64,000 bases of DNA from Oidiodendron maius Zn (Eukaryota; Ascomycota; Leotiomycetes; Myxotrichaceae). Location: assembly GCA_000827325.1 (NCBI GenBank), contig KN832890.1:310001-374000 (forward strand), read 5' to 3'. Below the pieces are notes generated by a model. It ran no database searches. It saw nothing but the letters and a program-made list of their open reading frames with translations, and was not told where the DNA came from. Within the stretch, counting starts at the first letter, position 1. Each line of letters begins with the position of its first letter. Position numbers and translations under genes: made by a program. This document shows, piece by piece, positions 36,046 to 46,051 of the stretch.

Positions 36046-39000
36046 TGAGAGTGTTCTCGTCATACACAATTAATCTTGTCTGTGATGAGCGAAAATATCT
36101 CTGACATACATGGCAAAGAGATAGGCGAGCGACTTGCAATTTTGAATTTTCTTCAACAACATAAAGGAAGGCATTTATTCGAAGAGAAATGGCTAGGATC
36201 AAGGACAGAGAAGCAGGAGGGAGAGTTTGATATTCTCCTTCCTCTTACAAGGTTCTCCGAGCTAGGGTATTGGGCGGTGATAGAATTCTCGATTCACACG
36301 ACGGCGCTTATAGATGCGATGGGATAGTATACGTAATACCATTATATTCTAAACCCGCTAATCTTCAACTGTGTAATATGATATCCAGCCATCATCAGTG
36401 AGCAAATGATAACTGCGTTGAAGCTTTAGCGGTGGACGGAATGCTTCAGAGGACCAATAACGGCCACAGCTCGATAATGACCCCCCAATAGACTAGACCA
36501 CGAGTATGCAGGGAGCTATTCTTGAGCGTGCTGGGATGATATTGAAGGAGTTTACGCGACCAACAGGGAGTCGTTTCCGGCGGCGCATACTGTCTGGCTT
36601 CAGGCAAACCCTGGCCTAGCGACGTCGTTTAAAAGTGGTCAGGCCGTAAAAGTCAGATTGCCCTCTCTGAAGCCGGCGACGTCTTTCCTACGCAGAATCG
36701 GCCCGCATAATTACAATTTCAATAAACCCAGGGGTCTTCGTTCACAAATTGCGGCCAGTGTAAGCGAGCCAACAATTGGTTCTCTTGACCCATCTACTTT
36801 CCGCCTGACTGCAGCCACCATGCAGAGCCAGCCCGTGGGCAATAATATTTTCCTCACATTTTCTATTTTTCTCATTTTTTTTTTCTTTTCTTTCCCTTTT
36901 TTTGGTTGTTGCAACATAAATTACAAATTTCTTACTAGGCTGAATAGAATCATTTGGTGCAGAATAATTCACCGTACTGTACATGGAGGGGCCTGAGGGT
37001 TTCTATCGCCACTGAAATTGAAGTTCGCTGCTGAAGTGTATGGGGCGGGCAATCAGAGTGAAACATATCCGTTTGGGGCGTAGAGAGGCTTGTGCCGCCG
37101 TTCGAATGTGGATTGTATGCGACGTTGACCAACCTAGTCTGGATATTGATACAGAAGTGGAGCTGGACCACCTTAGAGCCTTGCGGGCGGCAGCGGATGC
37201 GGCCCATGTGGCGTCAATCAAGAGGCATCTGATCTGGGTTCCGTGGCCAGCGTGGCAAACCCCGATTTGATAGTGTGATGCTAGTCCATTTCCACTCATT
37301 GGTCCCCAATGACGAGATGTTTCACAGGCCAATCGCCCCATTGATAAGGCATTTTAATGTTCTATTCCATCAAATGACGAGGAATCGTGATCAATGGATT
37401 GTAATAGTCACTATTGGCTGTATAACGCCGGATGCGCCTTGTTGCCTACTTCTGCTATGTTCCTCTCCATACATATATATATATAGCCTTGGCCCCCAAG
37501 CAGCTGGTGGGAAGGCTTCGGTTATATTTTGAATCTCCTTAGGCTGGGTCCACGATCTTAAGAGCCCAATACGAGCGAGTGAGTGTTGTACTTGAATTTG
37601 AGATGGTATGAAACCACACATATTCCTTGCCTTCATAGATTCTAAACAGAGCGCAACCTAAATTTCTAAATGATTCCGGCTAACTTCAAGCCTAGCAATC
37701 AAACTCCGATCCGATCATTGCTCAGGGTGGCGGCGGCGCAGAGATCACGTACAGTCTTGAGGGCATTGCGCTTGTTAGTGGGCAAGGAGGGAAAGCTAAA
37801 GCGACTTGGTCCCAACTGGAATTCCTTAGAGAAAAAGCTGGAAGTGTCGCAATAAGGACTGGTGAAGGTGGAGAGGCCACAGTCGATGGGCTAGAGCAGG
37901 CAATGGAGGAGGACAGAAGGAGGAAGGAAGGAAGACAAAGGGAAGAGAGTAAAAGAGGGGGAGACAGAAAGAATTGATTGCTTTTCTGTTCAGCGGACAA
38001 AGCTTTTGCTTATTTGAGCGGCAGACTGTGCAATGAGCTTCTATTATTGCCAACGCAGCTGAGTACAAGTGCCATCATTGAGGGGGATTTGAGACGGTTA
38101 TTGAGGAATATATTGTAGAGCTGTATCGGCGCATCGTCAACTTCCAGTTCAAGGTCCGTCTTTCGATTCTGTCGCAGTTCCTTTTAAGAACTTGGGGTAG
38201 ATTTAATCAAACCAAAGCAATAGGGTGAGATGGGATCTAAATTCGAAGGGCTTAGAATAATCCTAGACGAAGACCTTAGACAAGTCAATGATGCAGAGTC
38301 TGGGAATATGGAAGACGTCGTAAACTAAATAATCCTCTAGAAGAGGTCAATATGAAGACCCTTTCTTATTTATGGGATAATCCACTGATCCTTCACTCTC
38401 TTTGAATCGACAAAAAGCCATATTAGGCGCGAAAATGTCCGTTTATATCGCATCTCTCAATTTAACAAGACAGTTTTATAGATAAATGCTTTCTAATTAA
38501 TCCAAAAATATTGATTTCGCACCTGATTCAACTTATTGTAGTGAAATTAAAATTCTGGATTAGACAGTTAATCTGTGTCCAGAGTGGCGACTTGTGGCAC
38601 CAGCCACAGAACTAAGTTGTACCTGATTTCGGAAACATAACCGAACGCAATATGGCTATCACCAATTATTCCCAAATATGATCTCTAGTGGACGCAAAAC
38701 CTAGGCTTAATTTTTATAAGGCGTTAAAGAGGAAAGCTTTGGGAAGGATCATCAAATTCAACAGTGGCTTAAAACCAATTTTACCCCTCTTTTCGTTTGT
38801 CTCGGGCTTTACTCTTTGGCCTATATTCCCTACTTCGAAGTTCTCATGTTACCCACAGAGAGCCACTGGAAATCCAGTTTTGGGGCGGGACAGGCAGCGT
38901 TCTAGTCCAAATCCCAAATCTGAGTCCCGCTCCGGCGGGGGTGGGGGAATGTGGTGGCCATGCCATAAACTTATAGCAGCTCGCTCTCGGTATGAATCTC

Positions 39001-39564
39001 GGCGATACAATACAGGTAGTTGAGAAGATTTCGATAGCGCAATGGTCACCACGCCAATATCCATATTCACATCCGTACCTCTATTCTGTGTATCCTCTCC
39101 CTGGATCACCTCAGCACCTCCAGGTTGCAAATACGAGGGCGTCGTTGCATCCCTACAACCTTGACTGCAGGGGTACAAATGGTAGAAAATCCCCAGTACG
39201 CACATACTTAAAATTTATGTTCTCTCGGTCCTATTATTCCTCTTTCAAAGAATATGACATTTTCCTCTCTTGTGTGATTGATGTAACTAGATAACTCTAC
39301 CCATATATTGTCCCTTATATCTCCACACTTCAACCTCTCTTTTCACACTGTCCTTGGGCTAGTGAACTAAAGAAAAGCAGCAAATTTATGAGAAAGGTAG
39401 AAGAGTTCTATTTCAGCTAGTGTAGGCATGGTAACATAGGTAAAATACCACTAAATTGCGAGCGCTATTCCCAAAAGTTATCACCCCTAATCAAAGCTAC
39501 TGCCTTTCCATCCTCTACCAGCTTCCCAGCAGTAGCCCTTTAACTCTTTCGCGCCCAGTTCGCA
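36046..39564. other. Gene-poor stretch
   Basis: About 3.5 kb without a supported gene. It holds a pyrimidine tract at 36861-36905, a short AT microsatellite at 37472-37485, a purine-rich tract at 37860-37980 inside an ATG-less open frame (see findings), and AT-rich DNA at 38230-38640. The region 38849-39205 has a minus-strand frame I rejected. Confidence 0.4.
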
Positions 39565-41095
39565 TTATTGAAAAATTTCCCACCCATATGCACTGGTACT
39601 TGTTGAAAGCGTTACGGGTATGATCAGCTGATTGTTAGAAAACGCAATTGCTTGAATCCCATGATCAATCGGACCATCCACTTCCCCACCTACGCCTGTG
39701 AAAGGGAACTCCAAACTCTGCACGTTCACTGTGCCTTGAGTATTATATCCAAAATCTGCCATTTTTGAGACTGAAATACTGTACGAGCCCGTTTCAGTAT
39801 GAGCTGAACCTAAAATACGGACTCGATCGCTAGCAGTTGCGTAGACATCGAAGAATCCATCTGACGAGGGAGTTGTTGCTACCCTGTTCCCAGTCATTAC
39901 TGATCCATAGTACTTATAAACCTGCCACTCCCCAGTAGGGAAATACTGATTAGTGGCTGTTTTGTTCACAAGATTGGTCATGAAGTCGTGCAATGCTGGT
40001 CCTCCTGTCCAGATTGACCGTAAGCCATGAATGTTATTTCGTTCAAATCGAGCAATAAACCAAGCAGATGAGGCAGGCACCTGCTCCTCAGGAGAGCCGT
40101 ATTCGTCGATGTTTATAGTTCGAGATGGCAGGCCATACTGGTGCAAGAGCTGCTGGAAAACGCCGCTTGAGTATGTGATGTCGTCCCCACCAGACCCGCC
40201 TGGCTGGCGTATTAGATGCCAGACATATTGATCGGGAATGCTACCGTTAGTTTGAATTAAATTCAGCCAAGTAGTCCACCAGGTATTGTTAGGATCTGGC
40301 TGTCCTGTGAAAGTTGGGCCGAAAATCTCCGCTTCGGGAAGAATTTGTCTGAGGAATAATATCATCAATCAGTATGGTCGAGCAATTCAGAAAACGAAGA
40401 AAATTAAAGAAAGGCCAGATCGATTTGGCACTAAATCAGACTCACCGCAGCCTATAGTAGGTGTGAGCGTAGGTCTCCATGAATTGATCCATAGGTCTCA
40501 GCCAAAACCCTCCACCATCTGCCTCGTTCCAGATGTCGACCTTGATATCGGCAAGCATGCTGTTAGCTCTCAAATCATTTACTAATTGATCCAGGAACTG
40601 ATCCCACAATGCAAAACTTCCCCCATCTCCAGGCATCGGGGCTGAGCTGTTCTGCGAGCCATCCGCTCCCCAGAGGTCATGTAGTAGGATGATAAATTGA
40701 GCGCCGAATTGACGACAGGTATTATAGTTGGATAGCATGGACTGAAACCGCGGCTATTTAGGGCGGCGTGATTAGAAGTTGGATCACACGGCCCCTAAAG
40801 ACCTTAGGGGAACATTGCAGCTTACTGTATACTCCGAAACCCCACCTAGATATCCTTTAGCTGGCAGTTGAGCACCACCAGCTCGTCCATAGTTAAATGA
40901 AATATCTGTGTAGAAGTGGCTTGGGATCTGGTTGGGAGTGTCCGGAATACCGTAGAGAAACCCCGAGGCATAATGCTGAGGAGCACCTTGCATGTCTCCC
41001 AAATCTATCATAGCTGTGCCATCTGCCGCAACAAGAACATGCAGAGCAGCGAGAGTTATCACCGGAATATAGCGTAGGAGCTGGGCGAGGGCCAT
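39565..41095 (-). CDS. Secreted GH39-like glycoside hydrolase
   Basis: Three exons with introns 40754-40825 and 40349-40445; 453 residues. The signal peptide is MALAQLLRYIPVITLAALHVLVA. The barrel carries a likely acid/base Glu in DIWNEADGG (near residue 164) and a likely nucleophile in NIDEYGSPEEQ (near 275), the spacing and sequence type of clan GH-A family 39-like enzymes. FILLHDLWGAD and GLRSIWTGGPALHDF are other barrel segments. The last 120 residues look like a beta-rich accessory domain. I chose the first acceptor TAG|CCGCGG over the CAG eleven bases downstream because it restores PRFQSMLSNY. The substrate is probably a plant or fungal wall oligosaccharide, by inference. Confidence 0.8.
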
Positions 41096-42057
41096 ACTTG
41101 GGGCTTCAATAAGAAGTTGACAAAGGAGTTTGAGTACAATGAAAAAATGTTCACGCCCTTCGGGATAAAGTTAGTTATACTAGAAATAAAGACGCGTTCG
41201 AAACGATGTATTCATATATTAATATATGAAAGCTGGCCGCTTTATATCTACCCTTCTACTCCTAATGCTTGTTATGAAAAGGGCCGTTGAATTGATTGCA
41301 TTTAACAGGGCTATGTGGCGGGACACTTTGACTTGCCGTAGACCCTGGAGACACACGCCAAAGAAAATCCGGGGTAAGCTTGCAATATAGTACAGTACTG
41401 ACATTATCATATGTAGCAGAGAGGTCGAAGGTTTCGGAGGCGGGGAGGCCTTATGGTGTCTTGGCACTCCGGTGGGGGTCGAAGTGGGGAAACGGGGATG
41501 GTGATCATCACGACTTCACAGCTTTCCTTTGGATACCGGCCATCATTACGTCTGCTTTCCAGTGACTTCCTCTTGTCATTCACTAAGAGTTTGAATTATA
41601 AACTGTGTCACTTCGTATCTCTTCGCTTGGTGCCGTGGAGTTAATATCTAGTTTGCTTCATTCTACGATTCGATGTCGTCGTATCAATAGCCTTAACTTG
41701 GATTACATCACGTGAAAAAGGCTGATGTGAGCAATGGATGCGCTCTCCTCAGCCCTCTGGCTGACAGAAAGATGGTTAGCATTCAAACGGCGCTGATGGA
41801 CTTTTTGCATCACAAAATTGAGTGAGCATTGCGACGTGATTGAGAACACACTGTACAAAGTGCAAACTGCTCGCGTAAACATTTGCTCATAGATGAGCAA
41901 GAAACATGAGTCGATGAGTTTCTAAGGAATCTCTCCCCTTACAAAGATATGTCGACTTTTTACCTCCATCACATATATATTGCTCCTTTCCCATACACCT
42001 TTCGGAGCTACAGCCCAATAGGATACATTGAAAATCTTAACTCTCATCTTGCTGAAA
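41096..42057. promoter_or_regulatory. Divergent gap, GH39-like / aldo-keto reductase
   Basis: Nearly 1 kb between divergent start codons. I see no convincing coding frame or repeat. The final 150 bases before 42058 are CT- and CA-rich, in keeping with a fungal leader. Confidence 0.4.
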
Positions 42058-43141
42058 ATGACACAACTTCCAGTACGCATATTGGGCAAAAACGGACCTC
42101 TTGTCACAGCTATCGGTCTTGGTTGCATGGGCCTAGGTAATTCCTATACTACCAAAGGGGTCACAGAAGTAGAGCGTCTCGCCTTCTTGGACAAAGCATT
42201 TGAACTCGGCTCGACATTCTGGGTTACTTCAGATGTCTGTAAGTCCTTCCGTCCCATTTCTCATACTATAGATCTAGGCCTAACTGTTCTTAGATGGCGA
42301 CAGCGAGGGCCTCATAGGGAAATGGTTTGACCGTACTGGAAACAGAAATAAGATATTCCTAGCCACGAAATTCGGGTACGTGCAAAAAAACGCAATGGCA
42401 TTCCCGGAACTTCGCAGTGATCCTGTATTCGTGAAAGAAGCTTGTGAAAAGAGCCTTAAGCGTCTCGGAGTGGCGAAAATTGATCTTTATCTCGCACACC
42501 GTGTGGATGGCAAGACGCCTATCGAGGAGACTATTGCGGCCATGGTGGAACTGAAGAAAGAAGGGAAGATTGGCTATTTGGGTTTGAGTGAAGTGTCTTC
42601 CGCAACTCTGAAGAGAGCATGTACTGTGCATCATATTTCTGCAGTGGAGATTGAGTACTCGCCATTCGCACTGGATATTGAGTCTGAGCAGATTAAGCTT
42701 TTGCAGACGTGCAGGGAGCTAGGTGTGGCAGTTATTGCGTACAGTCCACTCGGCAGGGGTATGTTAACTGGTAGGTATACCTCACTGCATGATTTTGATG
42801 AGGGAGATGGAAGAAGGTTTCTTCCGAGGTTCAGTCCGGAGAATTTTCCGAAGAATCTGGTATTGGTGAGAGATTTGATGGCAATGGCAGCGAATAAGGG
42901 CTGTGCGCCTAGCCAGTTAACATTGGCTTGGTTGATGGCCCAGGGGCTGGACATCATTCCACTTCCTGGGACGACAAGAGTCAAGAATCTGAAAGAAAAT
43001 CTCGGGGCTTTGGATGTTAGGCTGACTGATAAAGAAGTAGCAGAGATTCGGAAGGTTGTTGAGGATGCTGAGGTTTATGGAGAGAGATATCCAGAGGGTT
43101 TCGTTGCTGAGACTTTCCGAGATACTCCTCCTTTGAACTGA
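42058..43141 (+). CDS. Aldo-keto reductase, catalytic Asp replaced
   Basis: Two exons with one 55-base intron (42239-42293); 342 residues, the normal length for this class. The fold is clear: GLGCMGLGNSY at the start, FLATKFGYV, KRLGVAKIDLYLAHRVDG, KEGKIGYLGLSEVS, VAVIAYSPLGRGMLTG, and the NADP-binding IIPLPGTTRVKNLKENL. Of the usual Asp-Tyr-Lys-His tetrad, Tyr61, Lys86 and His129 are present, but the Asp position reads Val56 (STFWVTSDVYG, where relatives have FWDTADVYG). The change is a single base, GTT for GAT. The Tyr61 codon is split by the intron. The enzyme would be expected to bind NADPH but to be slow as a reductase. It is not otherwise damaged. Confidence 0.9.
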
Positions 43142-43243
43142 GCTATGAACCTAGCAGAGTACTTGTTTGCGTGAAAAGATGGACCCTACGTCTCAATGAA
43201 CCCTCAGTTGTTTCGATGCGAGTCCTATTTTGCTCTTTCCTTT

Positions 43244-44869
43244 CTATATAACCCATTGTAGATTCACTTCCTCCTCTTCTCTCATAGATCTCCACCATCT
43301 CGTCTGGCTCCAAATATCTGCATCTTCACCACCCATTAACATCCACCACTTTCTCAAAAACCACGGCTCGGCCTCCCAACTTCGCATATCCCATGGCTGC
43401 CCACTACCCTTTTTCTCGCTTGCACGCCAGCAAAATAGGCCATTCTTCAAGAACACATCACTTTTGAATTCCATTACATCGATCATTGGTGGCGTCATGG
43501 ATAAAAGTTTCAGGAGGCGTTCTCGAATGGCAGGAAATGGAATAAGATCTAACCATGGGTGGTGGAAACTTGTAATCTGAAGAGCTGTGGGTTTAAGATG
43601 CACCACGACTCTGGAAGTGTATGTGGCTAGAATAGCTTCTACGTCTTGCGAAGTCGAGATGTAAGGCCTGTAGAAGGGCGAAGTCGCACTCTCATCGTAG
43701 AGAGCCGGAATAGAGAGTCCGATAGTCATCATGGCATTGGCGTTCGACAGGTAAGCCTGCAAAGTTGAAGTTCGAACAAGCGTTAGGGAGTTTTTATGAA
43801 TATCTGGAAGTACTGTGGCCAACTCAGGGAGTGACGTCTGTTCCATATTCTGGACACCGCCAACGCTGGTGGAGTCAATTAAAAGAGTATCCCTGGAATT
43901 ATTGCGGCCCGATATAGCTGTTTTGACAGGGCGTTGATTTTCATGGCTGTCGTCGGATCGAAGTTGGCGGGAAATATCAAATTCAGGCTCTTCCAAATCA
44001 GTGTAGTCTCTGTCAATAAGTCTTGTGACCGCAGGACTCATATACTTTTGTGGCGACGAAGATGGCACCCCTTCTGATGCTGCGTAACGAGTATTATCGG
44101 GAGTCACAAGATTTGCGGTTGAATCCAGTTCGACTATAGTATTATCTTGGTAGCCGCCTTCTGTTATATCTGCAAAGAAAGGCTCAGACCAATTTGATGG
44201 TAAATGTTTACAACTAAGTTCGCTGGGCCGCGCATCGAATGCTTCGAAAGTGCACTGCGTAAGCTGAGAAGTGTCTAATGGTCGTCCTTCGACATCATCA
44301 AAGACTAAGGGAGTATTATTCTCAATTAAACCTAGAGAATCTCTTGCGTAAAATCTTGACAGTTCGTCTAGAGCAGGATCTTTAAAATTTTGATGTGCTT
44401 GATGCCGGAGACCATCGAGGCTAATAGCCGAGTTTCCTTCGCATCGGCAATTCGAAGTTCTAGATTGGCAACATGGAACTAGATTAGTTGAAGAGTTTCT
44501 GGTATCCTCATTTTCTGGGGCTAGAATTGTCCTGCTCTCGTTATTTTGATCCGTAACCTCGATATCAGTGGACATTAAACTACTTTGTGTGGCATCATTG
44601 CCACTGGCTAGCCGCTCCAGCGTCTCCAATCGAGCCTTCAACTTCTCTCCTGTTTCTCTATTAGTCAATATTCCAGCATGATTCTGACACTTCTCGCAAT
44701 GAATAAACATACGGTATTTTCTCTGGGCAGCTCTGTTTTGCTGTTTACGTTTCACGGTGGGCGGTCGTCGCGCGTTCACCCGTGGCCGATATGGACCGGG
44801 GTCATCGTGGCACTCATCATAGGCCACATCTTTCGTAGATGACATATTGGGAAGTCTGGACTTATCCAT
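43244..44869 (-). CDS. bZIP regulator with DUF3425 region
   Basis: Two exons with a 63-base intron (44650-44712); 520 residues when spliced. The basic region VKRKQQNRAAQRKYRE runs straight into the zipper KLKARLETLERL only after splicing, which is the canonical fungal bZIP arrangement. The C-terminal 170 residues (ATYTSRVVVHLKPTALQI, HHPWLDLIPFPAIRERLL, VFLKNGLFCWRAS, SWEAEPWFLRKWWMLMGGE) are the DUF3425 region of many secondary-metabolism and stress bZIPs. The middle is Ser/Thr-rich and acidic, probably an activation region. The intron has no stop codon and a length divisible by three, so the unspliced message is also open. The gene is tail-to-tail with the aldo-keto reductase. Confidence 0.85.
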   Translation of the reverse strand: MDKSRLPNMSSTKDVAYDECHDDPGPYRPRVNARRPPTVKRKQQNRAAQRKYRMFIHCEKCQNHAGILTNRETGEKLKARLETLERLASGNDATQSSLMSTDIEVTDQNNESRTILAPENEDTRNSSTNLVPCCQSRTSNCRCEGNSAISLDGLRHQAHQNFKDPALDELSRFYARDSLGLIENNTPLVFDDVEGRPLDTSQLTQCTFEAFDARPSELSCKHLPSNWSEPFFADITEGGYQDNTIVELDSTANLVTPDNTRYAASEGVPSSSPQKYMSPAVTRLIDRDYTDLEEPEFDISRQLRSDDSHENQRPVKTAISGRNNSRDTLLIDSTSVGGVQNMEQTSLPELATVLPDIHKNSLTLVRTSTLQAYLSNANAMMTIGLSIPALYDESATSPFYRPYISTSQDVEAILATYTSRVVVHLKPTALQITSFHHPWLDLIPFPAIRERLLKLLSMTPPMIDVMEFKSDVFLKNGLFCWRASEKKGSGQPWDMRSWEAEPWFLRKWWMLMGGEDADIWSQTRWWRSMREEEEVNLQWVI

Positions 44870-45144
44870 TCCCGGTAGCTGCTGTGGAATTCTTTAGAAT
44901 ATATTCGCAAAGCAGGGTCTCTATGTATGTCAAAGTTTGACAGGAAGATTCAAGAGGCTATGTGATCGGATGTAGCGGAGTTACGACGGAAGTAAGCGCA
45001 ATAAGTACATGATCATAACTGGATGGACGAAGAATCCACCTTTTGCTTTACCGGACACCCGGGTGTGAGGCGGGAATCCCCAAGCAAAACTGGCGAGATC
45101 GACTAAATGGCAAAATTCTCGACGACGAAACTTTTTTTTCCCAC

Positions 45145-45357
45145 CTATGTAATATCGTACTGGATAAAGTCTATTTCGTGCCTTTCTACTCTTCTCTTAA
45201 AGTCTAGTATATTGGCTAATTGGCTGCGCAGCGGCCCATACTTAATAAGCGCAGGAATAAGGGCGCAACCCGCTGGGCGACATCTATTCCAAAATTCCAA
45301 TTCTTCTTTTGCAAATATATCTTCGTCCCCCGGCCCCTCCTTATCTTCTATAACTAT
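45145..45357 (-). mobile_element. Retroelement internal fragment, open frame
   Basis: A 70-codon open minus-strand frame directly inside the LTR described next. It reads like a real protein (DKEGPGDEDIFAKEELEFWN, IPALIKYGPLRSQLAN, FKRRVERHEIDFIQYD) and lies where the leader or start of gag would be in an element running toward lower coordinates. It has no ATG and stops soon. I do not recognise it with certainty. Confidence 0.3.
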
Positions 45358-45410
45358 TTAGGCCCTTTCCCTCTCCTATAGAGGGGCCTTCGTACTAGAC
45401 GGGTGGCACC

Positions 45411-45756
45411 AGTTAGGATAAAGGGAGCTACATAGAGTAATATTTAATCTTGAGCAGAGGACTCAAGAAGTATAGCAAAGTGAGGTATTGAGATATCACA
45501 AAGCTAATAGGGTACGCAGATCGTAATCGAATATCAAGGTGAAAGCTTAGTTCAATTGATGAGAGTATAACTAATGGCTCAACTACTCAATACAATGGGT
45601 CTGCAACTAGAGCTTATAGACACTTACGGATCGTAACGGTCTGTAATCATCCGTAACCATCTGCAAGTAGTATTAATACATTACCTCTTAGCGTGTATCA
45701 CTACCGTTTTATCGGCCTTATAGTGTCTGAGTTGTGTTATGCCCCGATATCTAACA
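45411..45756 (-). mobile_element. Probable LTR of a retrotransposon
   Basis: A 346-base AT-rich block bounded by short inverted ends: GTTAG at 45412 and CTAAC at 45751, with the terminal CA at 45756. On the minus strand it begins TGTTAGATATCGGGGC and is followed, just past its other end, by TGGTGCCACC, which has the position and TGG start of a tRNA primer-binding site. The outer base at the 45411 end is A where the terminal T is expected. No second LTR, gag or pol is visible in the window, so this is a truncated or nearly solo element. Terminal repeats and the primer site are the only evidence. Confidence 0.5.
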
Positions 45757-46051
45757 AATGAGGAGATACTCGTTGAATGGGTGCCTGACGCATCAACACA
45801 GTCAATATTTAAGAAGGTTGACCCCTTTCCGTCGCAGCCCAACGATCAGTCTGCTTCCAATTCGATATCGATTCTTTTGAAATCATCAAATGTAATGAAT
45901 ACACTGCTTTGATGCCCTTTCATCTGCGAGTCTCCCACGGCTCTATTGCAACATCTATTGTACCCACCATTGACTTCCCACATAACTGCCTGCTTCACTC
46001 TGTAGGGACAAGAGACCGGACGCTTAGGTATATGGCATAAAATCTCTTTGT

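Noticed and set aside
36950-37341. Several frames of 75-112 codons on both strands.
   Set aside because: They overlap each other with no preferred codon pattern and no recognisable motif.
38849-39205. A 118-codon minus-strand ORF with PPPPPE.
   Set aside because: No domain or signal peptide, and the Pro run comes from a local GGCGGGGG stretch. It is probably a chance frame.
40743-40753. An alternative CAG acceptor for the first GH39-like intron.
   Set aside because: It would drop PRFQ, which family members keep, while the upstream TAG acceptor has a good CTAAT branch and keeps the frame.
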